Assembly: GCF_963678635.1 (NCBI RefSeq)
Contig: NC_087062.1
Span: forward strand, 62,296,386-62,356,385
DNA: 60,000 bases
Source of the DNA: Symsagittifera roscoffensis
Taxonomy: Eukaryota; Xenacoelomorpha; Acoela; Convolutidae
Direction: 5' to 3'
The notes below the pieces were generated by a model, which worked only from the letters and a program-made list of their open reading frames with translations, made no database searches and had not been told where the DNA came from. The translations under genes were made by a program, and so were the position numbers. Positions within the stretch are counted from its first letter, which is position 1, and every line of letters begins with the position of its first letter. Positions 30,581 to 42,232 of the stretch are shown here, in pieces.

Positions 30581-31200
30581 CTATCTGCACCTCACTTTTT
30601 TCTTTCTCTGTGATGTCACCAAACCACGTGGCGGATTCCTCTTTCTGAAAAATTGTATTCTGACGCAGGATCGTCCGTCACTGGAATGCTCTCCACCTCC
30701 ACACACTAGGTCCAGACAACTGCCCGGTTCCATCTTCTTCACTAACTTATCCAGCTTGCTCGTTGTTTCCTCCGATTCCTTTCGATGAGGTAAGATTAGT
30801 TTGTGCACCACATTCAGATTCACCAAATCCTATTCCTTCGCTGGTGACAGTCTCACTCGCTCCGTGATTTCTTCAATCAAACTCGCGTTTGATGAGGGCA
30901 CCAAGAGGGTCTCAGCAACTTCCAAACAGTCCAGAACTTTAATAATTCCACCACCTCAAAGTTCATGTAGGCGTTTCCGGCCTCCGAATCCAAGAAAAGG
31001 TTGTAAGTTATTCCCATCACTCCAGACAAACCTTGATACTCTCCCCCTTTTGTGGGTTTGGCTTAATCTTCTGCTCGGACCAAGTTACGATGTACGTCAT
31101 GCCCCTCCTCGAATTTCTTGTTGTAGAGCCTTCCTGTTTCATCAAGCTTCCCATGGCTCTCTAGAGACTGCCCTGAGCTTTCTTTTTTCGATTCCAGCAC
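30581..31200 (-). pseudogene. Decayed coding-like stretch between two ORFs
   Basis: Only short frames remain (30,581-30,826: NLNVVHKLILPHRKESEETT). Base composition matches the flanking ORFs, so it is probably the eroded continuation of the 31.2-32.1 kb ORF. Confidence 0.3.
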
Positions 31201-31201
31201 T

Positions 31202-32062
31202 CTAGTATACGTTCAGGATAACAGTGGCGACTCTCCTTTCCATGGTTTTACTTCCCATTGCCTTTTCATGGCACATTTGCACAGTAGTGTCGGTTATCAC
31301 TGACATGATCCACCGCAAGAAACAAGTGATATATTTTCTTCTCGCTAGGCTCAATCCCGAGTTGTCTCGAGCAATATGTTGCACCAGCATTTGGCACACC
31401 TGCAGACCATTGTCGCCCAGTTTAAGTTTGTCGTGCAAGGTCAACACCTCCAACGCCACGCCCGCAAAACTCCTTGTGAACATCAACTGTCCTGCCGTTC
31501 TGACAAAAGGATTCGCCATCAATGGCAATACCGACGAGGGTGCCCTCATCGCATCTTCAAAGTACTCAAGCAGCAGGTTCTGCCAAGACCACCCTAGCTG
31601 GTTTCCCAACTCTAGCTTGTTAACTTCGGCCTTCTACTGGGTAGCCCAATGCCGCAGCTTGCGGGACACCCCGCGATCAAGCGTCTTCAGGCAACTCGCC
31701 AGTTCTTTCGTGGTCTCCAGAGCTATCCACCAAGGCCGAGCGGTTTTTATCGACGCATTTCTCTCAAGAGGATCGCACGTCACTTGCTTCCCAATGGCCT
31801 GGTGTTGCATCGAAAGCCACTCCTTGCGGAAGTCCATTTCCCACGTTTGTCCACTAGTCGAGCCCCTCTTCGCGTTTGCCTTTTGGGGTTTGAAGTCCTC
31901 CTTCGCTCCTGGATTCGTCGAGGCTTCCATCTCCCACAGCACCTTGGCCAACATCCTGGGTGCTGAGCTGCTCTTGTAGGCCGCTGTTTTCCCTCGCGCT
32001 AGAATCATGGATGCTGTCTCTTTTAGATTCTTCTCTGAAACCGCATCCGCCGAAGGACTCAC
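31202..32062 (-). pseudogene. Unidentified helical ORF pair
   Basis: 142 and 135 residues in two frames joined near 31,620. LGWSWQNLLLEYFEDAM and YITCFLRWIMSVITDT suggest a globular helical protein. Family not recognised. Confidence 0.4.
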
Positions 32063-32266
32063 CTCTTCTGTCTCCCGTTTCCTTTTCCTAGACCTTATGT
32101 CTTTACTCGGGGCGTTGCCACCACCATCACTGACTCGACTTCTTTGTCCAGGTCTCTCTTTTCCGACTCTTGCCCTCCCCCTTCTCTAGCATTAAGAATA
32201 TTAGTATCTTTAGTCATATTTCTAGTCTTAAGTTTATCATCCACTTCGACACTTACTCTTTCATCA

Positions 32267-32983
32267 TCAGTTTTTTTTGTTTAGAGTAGAGCTATCTTTA
32301 CATGGGTTGGCCCCGGTGTCTTGCTTCTGCTTCCTTAGGCCAATCAGTTTCTCGGGCAGCCCGTTCCTCACTTTCTCGTCCAGTCCAGTGCCGATCAGGA
32401 CTGGCTCTCCAAACTTCACCACCAAGCTCCACAGTTCTTCCTTGAAGTCGTCTACTTTATCTTTGTCTTCCACCCTCTAGTTGAACTCCCTCAAGAAACT
32501 TTGCCACGCCTCCTCGTCCAACATGCTCAAGAACATTTCTTTGTTGACTTCAAAGGTATTCTTATCTCTTGCTTCATCGGTCAGGAGCACCATTCCCATG
32601 TTGGATGGTTCACTCGTTAGTGGCAGCTCAAGATTCTTCCGGGGAGACCCCAAAGGTGGGGTGGCCGTGTTTGCCCAGTCGTCCCTACTCAGATCTTGTA
32701 ATAGCTCACGTGTGGTGCCGGGGATGAAATCTCTGTTCGTTGCCCCTCCGTCGGGCGTTTTCCCCAGTTGCAATTCCTCTCCAGCTTCGCTGAGGGTTTC
32801 GTCCATGCTCTCTCCCTCTCCTGACTCCGGCTGATCCCTCTCTAGCGCGTCAGTGAATCTGTTCTCCACTGGAAGGTTTCTTCTGTCTCCTGGGCTTCTC
32901 ACTGACAGGGGTGAAGGTGTCGTCGGATCTGCTGTCTCATATTCAGTGGTGAGGGGCGCGTATAGAACTCCTGCCGCGTCCAA
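32267..32983 (-). pseudogene. Unidentified acidic ORF
   Basis: A 168-residue frame rich in Pro, Ser, Asp and Glu, with FEVNKEMFLSMLDEEAWQSF near its end, then a 68-residue continuation. No known domain. Confidence 0.35.
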
Positions 32984-33309
32984 TTTTCGTCCCTCCTGTT
33001 GCAGCTCTACTTCTTGTAATCCATAAGGTGCCGATATTTTCTCGTGTCAAATTTCATTTCGTCCCTCAGGGCTGGGTCACCTTCCTCCACAATCATCCTC
33101 TCGTCATCATAGATGGGCAGCTTGCTCTCGAGTCCTGCCTTCTCAAGAGTTTTCCCGAGCACTTCCTGACCCTGGTACTATGGAGGCATCGAACCCCGCA
33201 TCTTCTTTGCTTGCGTGGTCCACGAATTTATTGTGGTTTCACAGGTATGGAAGTACACCGCTGCCGAATACCCGATGAACAAGTGGTTCCAGCTTTCCGT
33301 GAACTTCTT

Positions 33310-34501
33310 TTACTGCTGCTCCACCGTTGCTCTCGCGTGTAGGGAAGAGACTACCATGGGGCTATCCATCCCCAGCGTCATCCGCCGCCTCACCGTCGAG
33401 AACTCAGGAATTGCGGCGGGCAACACGTCTAGCTCAAGTACTGTCTCCAGCCCCCTCTTCATAATCTCGAAGCACTTCGTCCAGGCTGGGATCCTCAAGA
33501 CTTCCCTCAAGTCTTTTGCTATTGGGTTCATGTTCCAGAATTTTGGGTAGACTTCGAAGGGACCTTCTCGCTTTCCCCCATCCTGCATTGCAGTTGACCC
33601 CTGAAATTGAGCACTATTAGTTCTGGTTCCTTTATCTTCACGAAGAGTACTGTCTCACTCATTCGCGCTCTCAAGTTTTCTTGTCGGCACCAGTTCAGTG
33701 CCGTCCCATCCAGAACGCTGATCAGGCTCACGTGCACCATCGAATATCGGTGCACTGCCACCAGCGGATCCGGGAAGGCGTACGTCACGGCTGGCCCATA
33801 AACACAGGTCACCACCTCTCGCAGTCGTCTGATCATCCCCACGGGATCAGATCTAATGGCCTAGCAAAAGTAGGTCAGGAGAGGTATTCCTCCATTCGCC
33901 TCCCTCACTTCTTCTCTCGTCTTTGCGCTTCTCTCTTCGCCTGTCAAATGCCTGTTCTGCATCAGGAGATATTCCACTAGCAGCGTGTTCAGTCCAGCAG
34001 CACACTTGTAGCAATAAGTATGTGGACTCGGACTCGGATGGGCCTTCCTCACCGACAGGGGTTCCCCATACTTCATCAGTCGATGAAATGTAGTCAGTTC
34101 CCCATGTGTCAGGTGTATTAGGATCAAGTATCCGTCAATTTGGAGCGTCTCCACACCTCTCTAAAGATATATGCTGGGCCGATTTTGAACAGGTACCTGG
34201 AGTATACCAAGTACAAGGCCAGTAGGAGGTTGATTGGCATACTCAAGAGTTCCTGCACGAACGCCTCGAAGATCGCGTTCCCCGCGTAGAAAACCTTGAC
34301 CATGTATTCCTTTTCCCAACAAGGACTCAAGAATCTCAAGATCTCGCATGACCTCCGGGTCCTCAGTTCGTTCTTCGCATGCTCTCTCCAGAAGCCTCCA
34401 ATAGTCACTTCGTTTGCAGCCGTGACGAATCTCCTCACCGTCATCTCTCTCTCTTCTGCTACTTCCAGCTGTTCTTCCACAAACTCCCATATCTGCTTCA
34501 C
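33310..34501 (-). pseudogene. Unidentified ORFs of the retroelement
   Basis: Frames 34,124-34,501, 33,861-34,154, 33,528-33,842 and 33,310-33,588 read continuously in order with frameshifts. LTHGELTTFHRLMKYGEPLS and ELDVLPAAIPEFSTVRRR are typical segments. I recognise no domain. Confidence 0.4.
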
Positions 34502-34543
34502 CAGCGGTGGAGCACTCTCTCTCTTGTCCTTTCCGTCACATTC

Positions 34544-35410
34544 TCAAGTCTCGGGGTCAGGAACTGCCATCTTCCTCTCTCTTGTGTTAGACGGTATGCG
34601 ATCGATTCCACTTGTTTTTCGGCTGCCGCCACATTCTTTCTCTCGTTGTTTGGCCCCATCGTGTAGCCAAGTGGAACTCGTGATTGTTGGCTCCATACTC
34701 CGGAACCACAGGCTGGCTGTCAGATCAGTTATTACATGATCGTCATCATCCACTTCCGGGTTGAACTTCAGTTGCCGGGCTAGGTTCCAACCCTCCAGAC
34801 AAAGGACCTCGTCCAAGACAATCAGGATGTCCGCAAGTTCGTAAAAGCCTCTTAGAGCGTGGGATACATCCGCCATCAGTACCCGCCATCCATTTCCCTT
34901 CGCATTCAGAACTAACATGGCGTAAACGAAATTTAAAGCAGGTGGCATATTCGCGTAAACCGGTGATGACGCGAATACCACTCTTGTCTTCGATCCCAAC
35001 CGGGATGTCACCAATTCCTGCACTTCATTCATTGCTGCAAACAGCGTCTGAATCGCCTCCCAGATCTTCTTTGTTGTAAGCTCCCAACTTCTCAGAGGCT
35101 CAAGCAGTCCCGCCGCGTGCAGGTGATCATTCATTCCCGCAAACAATAGAAGCTCCGGTTCACATGGTGTCTCTGACTTTATAGCTACGATCAGGGTCAA
35201 CATTTCATTTAACTCCGCCCCTGGTAGTAGGTACACCAAGGTTTCTGGCCAAAACAACTTCGGTGACGTCCCATCAAAGTCCGACCCCGCCACAATGATC
35301 GCTCTCGCTGCTCCAGGATGCGACTGATCATAAACTGCTAGCATCTTCGCCAGCCGTGAGGTCCCACAGGATCTCCCGTACCTTGGATCTTCCGCAAGTT
35401 TCGTACCCAT
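34544..35410 (-). pseudogene. Second SGNH-like ORF (288 aa)
   Basis: Residues 38-46 (IIVAGSDFD) and 87-98 (ELLLFAGMNDHL) resemble block I and the GxND block III of SGNH hydrolases, spaced about right. FYELADILIVLDEV follows. Block V was not found. It is one of the longest intact frames of the element. Origin by duplication of the first SGNH domain is possible but unproved. Confidence 0.45.
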
Positions 35411-35496
35411 GTAGGCCGTATCGGGAAGCCTATGCTCTTTGGCTCAAGAAGCCACTCTGATCCTGGCTATACTAATCCGATGCTTGGATGGCTCCA

Positions 35497-35921
35497 CTAT
35501 GAGGCCTGGACTTCTGGAGGTCTGTAATTGATTGGTCCCATTATCGATCTTTGGGGAATTCCCGTCAAGTCCGCCATCTCCAGTGTCTTGGCTCGAGAGA
35601 AGTGCGCCTCATTAGCCTTTAGCCAATCCACACAATAGCGATTGCTCAAGTCCTCATGTGACAGACTCGTGATCCCTAAGACCTTCGTCAACTCTTGTCT
35701 GCAGGCTAGATCCTCGAGATCCAGATCCTTCACTCGTTCCAGGTACCGGGTTCTGCTTGCTTCCCCGGACCTTCCACCTTCTTCCTGCTGTCTACCACCA
35801 CCACTGACGACACAACAGAGCTCTGGGGCGTAGAAGTCTCGTCTCCTTCCATGGGTGTCGATCTCAACTGTCTGCTTCTGCTACTAGTTGAGCTTCCTCT
35901 CGAGTCGATACTTCCCCCCAA
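35497..35921 (-). pseudogene. Serine-rich linker and short ORF
   Basis: A Ser/Arg low-complexity stretch (RGSSTSSRSRQLRS) followed by a 78-residue frame with LACRQELTKVLGITSLSHED. No family recognised. Confidence 0.35.
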
Positions 35922-36004
35922 GCGATCAGTTACGGACCGGGCTAAGAAGAAGGGAGGTATCGGGGGTGGACCAAAGGTGAATTGTCCCCTCTCCAGTAGA
36001 TCCG

Positions 36005-36771
36005 ACTCAAGTAATTTTGTATGTCTTTGGAAGACGCCAATCAGCCACTCTCTGTGCCCCTTGGTCTGTCGAAGTGGATACCAGCCTAGGATGCATCCTC
36101 CAGCAGGGAATCTTCCACCATTCTCGCTACATCAAGCATTCTCATGGGCAGCACGCTTCTTTGCTGGATTTGTCTGATTATCTCGTTGATATTTCGTACC
36201 CTCTCGTTCATCTCTCTCGCATTCTGGTCCACCATCATGTTAAAGGGAACGATGCAGATGGTGAGGACTGCTGGCTCCAGGTAAATTATTAGCTCCTCAA
36301 GAATACAGCTCACTTTGTCTTTTAGCCTCGTCATTTTTCTTGCCTCGATTTGGACACGTCGTTGGCTCCCATCATCAACGTAAATGTAAATATCTTCCCC
36401 ATCTCCAGCATCTGCAGGGACGCCAACATCTGGGGCATCGCTGCGCCCAAGAAACTCAAGATTCCCACTTGCCTATGGGCCTGGATCCTTGTCAGGACCC
36501 GGACGAGGCTGTCCCCTATTATCAAGTATATCGTGCCTTTGGGTATTCTCGGTTGTACGAAGTACTCTGCCCACGTGGCGTCATGAAAGGCATCTCTTCT
36601 CTCTTGTTGCGCAGCCGTCCAGTCCTCTCGATTATGTCGATGGTACCTGCCATCAATATTCTTCTGGTAACATGAGATCACTACGCTCCTCACTAGATGC
36701 TCTCTCCAGGTGGTTGGTCGTTGCTCACCTGCAGCGTTCTCAAGAGTTCTCGCCTGCAACCTTTCCTGCAA
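36005..36771 (-). pseudogene. SGNH/GDSL-type hydrolase domain
   Basis: In the 36,331-36,771 frame, GDSL at residues 86-89 (block I Ser), FLGAAMPQML (block II Gly) and MMGANDVS at 134-140 (block III GxND) match the SGNH esterase fold. After a frame break it continues through 36,334-36,086 to a block V-like AGIHFD, where a TAG stop (36,086-36,088) and Ala instead of the catalytic Asp destroy the DxxH pair. Such domains are known in some retroelements; the substrate is unknown. Confidence 0.65.
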
Positions 36772-37109
36772 TTCCCTGAGGAGTGACGTTTTCCCGATCT
36801 AGACTGACTGCCGCTAGTCGAGCTGGATGTCAGTCCTGGTAGCGCAATGTCCATTTTTGGTCTGACTCGATTCGCTTCTAGATTCCTCACGGAAGGAATA
36901 GGCTCAGGTGGCGTTCATCGGGGCGCTTCATCCACTTATTGCCTCTGGTCTCGATCTTGTCACTACTGGCTCAGTTGTTGTCTTCTTTTTCTCTATACCA
37001 CTCGCGACCACTTGCTGCCTCCTTTGAAGTCTACCTGACTCGTGCCACTTTTTACCTAGCTCATGAACCCTGTGCCTCTCAACTCAAGACTCCAATGTTC
37101 ATTCAAAGC

Positions 37110-37515
37110 TCAGGTGATACTCAAGTAGTACTTCTTGTCTAGTTCCACATTTATCTCCGTTTGTAGGATGGTGTATAATTCCCTAGGTTTCAACCTGCCC
37201 CTGTTTGGATCGTAAACCGGCATTGAGACCTCTCGTATCCCTCTTTCGACCATGAAATCCCTCAACCTCGTTAGTGCCAATATTTTATGCTCGGGGTCTA
37301 TCGTGTTCCTCTCATTGACCCTCGTCGCCAAAAAAACACAAATATTTACCAGGAACTAGTGAAACTGAAGGAGGAAGCGCAGCCATTCCTCCCAACCATG
37401 GCCTCTGCCTGAAAAGAAACTCCACGTTCTGATATTTTCTTTTGAAGTCTGCTTCCAGTCTCGTGTTGAAGCTCATCTCCGCTGTTATCCAGATCGCACT
37501 AGTCTTATCTGACAA
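37110..37515 (-). pseudogene. Candidate macro-like domain in the retroelement
   Basis: Two overlapping frames joined by a frameshift near 37,320. ITAEMSFNTRLEADFKRKY followed, after a Pro/Gly stretch, by GIREVSMPVYDPNRGRL resembles macro (ADP-ribose-binding) domains in the order of an N-x-L loop, an FKxxY helix and a later strand with a Gly-containing loop. The glycine-rich loop is not classical, so the assignment is tentative. Confidence 0.35.
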
Positions 37516-37739
37516 AGTGAAGTCGCTGTATGTGTATGTTCTCTGAATATTCTTTCGGTATCTCGAATTTTGTCTTGAAATTTCTTCGTATGGTAGGCTC
37601 AGCTTCCTCCTGATCCAGTTCCAACCCGTTAGTCTCTCTTACTTTCTTGAGCTTTTTTATCATCTAATTTTCGGTTTGGCTAAGTCCTACCCCCACTCCC
37701 CGGACAAAAATATTTATCGACATCCCCGTCGATGGTGCT

Positions 37740-38076
37740 GGGTTCAAGTTATCCGTTGGTATTTTTAGTGGCCGGTCCAGTGGCTGTCCATCCAAATAGT
37801 GGATTTCCTGTCTTCACATGTTTCATAGCTGACACGTCGACTTGATGGATGTTTTGCGCCTCCCTTTCGTCAATCTCAAGGTTATGCATCCATTCCAGTA
37901 CCCTCAGGTTTGTATGTTCCCTTCTTTCTATCTCGCTTTGTTCCAGGTCTACTTCTCGTTCCGGTACAGTCTTCTTGCAAGGAAGGCTCGCTATCGTTGA
38001 TGATCTGCCACTCTTCATCGGCTACCAGCTCGCCCACGTTTACCAATCCTCGCTTATCTCATCGGGTTGTATCTTA
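37740..38076 (-). pseudogene. Post-integrase charged region
   Basis: Open frame 37,749-38,018 is rich in Glu/Arg (EREVDLEQSEIERREHTNLR) and continues the polyprotein. No domain is recognised. Confidence 0.4.
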
Positions 38077-38740
38077 TCAATCAAGAAGTCGTCGCCATAC
38101 CTGTTGTACCTCATGCCTGTCCGTTTGCGATCGCTTTTGCTCGTCCCTGGGGTCATCGCCAGGTCTGGTTCTGTCCACTTTCGAGCAATGTACCCTGAGC
38201 ATGTTCACCAGAGTTCTGTTCTGCCTCTCCACTAATCCGTTCATTTGAGGTTGTTGAATGCGCTTGAGCAATGTGGGATCTCCTCATCAGTTTTTCGTCA
38301 GGTCCCCCACAAATTCTTTCCCATTGTCCGATTGGAATGTCATCGGGCAATCATATCGTGATATCCAGTGCGTTATCAAATAATCACAAGTCTCTTCCGC
38401 TGAGGCCGTCTGACATGGTACCGCTTCCGCCAGTTTCGTGAAATGGTCTATAATTACCAGTATCTGATTGTATCCCGAGTCGGTCATGCAGATCTTATGA
38501 TAGTCTATCTGCACAACCTCGTTAAATTCCGAGCATTCCACGGACTTAAGTGGGAACTTCATTTTTTAGGGTCTTTCACTTGCAAACACGACAAACATGC
38601 GTTCACCCTTCTTTCGCAAGCCTTTCTCAACCCTGGCCAATCAAACCTGTGTAGTATTCTTTGTTGTATCTTGTCTATCCCCTGAAGTCCCATCTGGTCG
38701 TGCGATCTGAACAACACTTCCGTCTGGTATAGCTGTGGTA
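38077..38740 (-). pseudogene. Integrase
   Basis: Contains a zinc-binding CLSC after ILHRFDWPGLRKACE, then the catalytic core with EVVQIDYHKI (first Asp), MTFQSDNGKEFVGD (second Asp) and NGLVERQNRTL (Glu). The D-D-E set is present but two frameshifts, near 38,290 and 38,260, break the core between the second Asp and the Glu. Confidence 0.85.
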
Positions 38741-38759
38741 ATATGATGAGATTATGCTT

Positions 38760-40055
38760 GTGTCATTTTTTCTCCTCATTTTTCCGCCTACAAGCTACCA
38801 TACCATCAGCTGTGTGATAGAGTAAGTCCCTTCTCTCCTTGTAGAACTGGCTGAAGATCTTGTAACTATCCTATCTCCAGGTCCCCTTTCTCCTTGTTTC
38901 CCGTCCGGATCCATTTGGAGAGGTTGCTCGTCGTCTTGTCATTCTTCTGGGCTCGTATCAGATCCGATAGTCTGTATCTCGCTTTGACGTGTTCCTTCAT
39001 TACCATCATTTGACCATTCAGTTCTCCGGGACTGTGGATGTCGTCTTTTAGCTTAACGCAAACTATCCTTCTCAAGGCCTCCTTGTCATCATCCGGTTCC
39101 AGGTTCGTCCTGACATTGGAATTGCACGATAGCTCCTGAATGGTTTCCTTGACACCGCTATCTTCTCAAGCTCTTCTCCTCCGTACGCATCCTGTTGCTC
39201 TAGGTTGTACGTTCCTGCGGAAGAGTCAGTTTGTAGTTCTCTGTCGTGGTGCCTCAATTTCTCTTCTGCTAATATAATGCAAAGACTGTCTTGTTCATCA
39301 CCACCCTTCTCTGTGTCATCCTCCTATTCTTCCGACTCCCCGGACTAATTCTCTTCTTCACTGCCTGCTTCTGATTTCGACCACTCCAAGGACTCTTGAT
39401 CTGGTCCTAGGTATTCGGCTTCCTTCTTGAATGTCACTTTCTTCTTCCGAAACGTAGTCTGTCTTAGTATATCCTCTGGGATTTTCTCGACCAATGTCCG
39501 CACAACTTCTTTGTCGTCAGGTTTCTTGCCTATCAATGAGTTCTCGCCATGAGCCGCTTCGTCTCTTTTCAATATGGTGACTTCCGGTTGGTCCCTATCA
39601 TTGTTCCGGACTACCGGTTTATCGTCTGCTAGTTTCTCGAGTAGTATCCTCAGATCTTGTCCTATCGTCAACCTTCTTGTCTCCACTTCATTGAGGTCGT
39701 AGCTTTTTGCTTTTAGTGTTTCTCTCACTATCTTCGACTTGAGCATCATTTCCATTAGTATCCCTGGATTTCTCATGAGAATTTCTTTCCTTTATGTTCT
39801 GCTTGCAGCTCGGGATGATCCTCTATTGGTTTCCCTGACTTGTCAAGCCACCTCGTCAGTGGAAGACTGTCAAGAGTCTCCTCCTTCCATAAATGAGAAC
39901 CCATCTTTGATTTCCGGTCTGTCGGCCTCCCTTTGCTCCTGCCTCTCGTAGAATTCCTTCTTCCTGCTCAAGCTGTCGGCATTTTGATGTTTGTCCCTTG
40001 TTCTGTGCTCAATAATCATGTTATAACCATCCAGGCATACTATCCTACTCCCAAT
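38760..40055 (-). pseudogene. RNase H tail, tether and pre-integrase spacer
   Basis: Starts with IIEHRTRDKHQNADSLSR, the conserved end of gypsy RNase H, then a charged region with the 39,345-39,776 open frame and, at 38,866-39,075, LIRAQKNDKTTSNLSKWI, typical of the stretch before integrase. Several stops. Confidence 0.6.
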
Positions 40056-40694
40056 TTAGCTCTGATCCATTGACCATGTTTTCAACCAACTGAGTGATCT
40101 ATTGTCGACTCGTAACTTGAATGGTTCGCTACCCAGGTATGCCCGGTATTTTTCTACAAAGGTGACTACCGCAAATATTTCCGCTTTGGGTGCCCCGTGC
40201 TTCATTTTTGTATCACTCAAGACTTTGTAGGCTATCGGTCGTTCTCCGTGGGCATCCCTAGCACTGGTGCTTCGCACAGCTCTGTTTTTATTCTTTCTCC
40301 AAGTCTCTTTTGGTATTACACTCAAGACGGCTCCCTTGTCCAACAACCCACGCAGTTGTGTCTTCTTTCCACTTATATCCAATACGTACATAGATGCATG
40401 GCATCCTCTTCCAGCACAGCACAGTGCCCAATGGAGTGATCTCACTTTTAGTTCTTCTCTGCAAACATAGATTTGCCCGGCTAGATCCTCATCACATTTT
40501 ATCATCATCGTTTTTGTGTAGATGTTTATTTCATCTATATTCAGCATGACCTCATTTGGACCATAGTTTTCCGTGTATCTGTTGTCTATGCGAACTGATT
40601 TACTACCACCTCTCGTGAGTAATGCTCTTAAAGCTCTAGAAGGAGTTTGCAGGCTTATTGCAATCAAATAATCCGCATACACATCTATGTGCAT
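40056..40694 (-). pseudogene. Aspartic protease fused to RNase H (RT deleted)
   Basis: Residues 118-130 read LLDKGAVLSVIP, the retroviral-type protease active site with Thr changed to Lys (DTG to DKG). About 30 residues later the frame is already in RNase H (YKVLSDTKMKHGAPKAE, LRVDNRSLSWLKT). The ~400-residue reverse transcriptase expected between them is absent, and the join stays in frame. Confidence 0.75.
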
Positions 40695-41410
40695 CTTGTC
40701 TGATCACTCGGTTCACTCAGGTTTCTTGTTACTTCGTGGCCGCCCACCGTGATTATTGACATGATTCCTGCCCCAAATTTTGTGATGCCAAACGGTTTTC
40801 CAGTCACTAATTTCAGGGTGTTGCCATTGCTCCTGCTCATCGAGTTCTCTCCGGTCTCTGGCTCTGGTCTTGTCATACAGAGTGTTTCATTCAATCTCTG
40901 TTTTTCTATTTCCTGTTTCTTCAGCCGTTGTTTGATTTCTTTGGTCGTCAAGTCTTGCTTCACTTTGTTGATCGCATCTGCAGCTGCCCTCTCGTAGTTT
41001 ATCTCTAGAGAATTTCTCTTCTCGGCCCCCGTGGCATCTTTGTTTCGTGTCACGGCCTTCACTGTCTTTGTTGATAATTCACCACCCGCTGCTTCTTTGT
41101 TGTTCAAATCGTTTTCAGATTGTCTGTTCCTAGTATTTTGCACTGCGGCCAGTGCTAGTTTGTGTTTCGGGTGATTCTGATTCTTCAACGCCTCCGAAAA
41201 CAAAAGACAGTCCATCTTGAAATGGCCTTCTGGATTACAGAAAAAACACCTCGTGCCTATCTTGATGATCAAGCCACAGTAAACTCATGTTCCTCCGTTT
41301 GATTCATATCCTCCTCTTCTGGTGCTTATTCCAAGCTTGTCATGCATTGCTTGTATGTCGGGCAATCCGCCAAATGATGATCCGCTGATCCACACTTTGT
41401 CATGACCTAC
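40685..41410 (-). pseudogene. Nucleocapsid-like segment with zinc knuckles
   Basis: An intact CCHC knuckle CFFCNPEGHFKMDC is at about 41,217-41,260. A degenerate one (KCGSADHHLADC, first Cys lost) is at about 41,360-41,400. A Lys/Glu-rich linker follows. A frameshift near 40,690 separates it from the protease frame. Confidence 0.7.
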
Positions 41411-41441
41411 GTTTGTCCATTCCGTCTCTAGTCTTGTACCA

Positions 41442-42232
41442 TTACGACCTTTGTGGCTGGCTCCCCCGTTGCATCTTCCTGCCTTCTGCGAACGAGTACT
41501 TTTTTGGTTTCGTTTTTATGTACTCTCTTGACTTTTGTCTCATCTCTTCTGTTGTTGGTGCCTTATCCTTTGATAGTGTATAATACGTTGCCAACATCGT
41601 TCTCAAGTCGTCACTTCTCACCCCGTCAAGGAACTTTGAAGCGATGCTGAAGCTTTTTCCGTTCGTCGATTCTTCCGGGTCACTTCTTCTTCTCAAGCTC
41701 TCAAGATCATCCAGGAATCGAATGATTGACTCGTTTTCCCTTTTTCTTCTTTTTCAAATCTCATCAAGATTTTGTCCGCTGTATCAAGCTCCTCCTCTTT
41801 CTTTGCTACCACGCGTTTTAGTGCGGTGCCTTCTAAATTGCTTAGTATTGCCGTGCAGGCCTGCTTTTCGCTGTTCAAGTTATCTTGTTCTAGACGTAGT
41901 CTCATTACATCAAACACTGTATCAATGCAACCATCTGAATCGTCATTGAAATCTTTAGGTTTTTTGAAGGTTTTCCGGGATTTGCCACTGCCTCTGTCAC
42001 TTGAGTCTGTGTTCCTTGTTGCGAATGCTTCAAGCGTCATGTTCATCATTTCCCAGGTACGGGCCCACGTCATGGCATCCGGTTGTACACCCGTATGTGA
42101 TCCTGAGTCCTCTATCGTCCTTGTTGAGTTTAAGGCTCCCACCTTCATGGCAGTCCTTGTCCCTCCTGACGCCATGGTGATATCAATCCGTGTTAACGGT
42201 GTAGATTCCCGTTTCTTTCGTTGTGGTTCCAC
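41442..42232 (-). pseudogene. Capsid-like gag segment
   Basis: Two overlapping frames. One has KPKDFNDDSDGCIDTVFDVM and AILSNLEGTALKRV, typical of a gypsy-type capsid N-terminal domain; the other has SIASKFLDGVRSDDLRTML, the second capsid helix bundle. A frame break with probable short deletion lies near 41,690. Confidence 0.6.
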
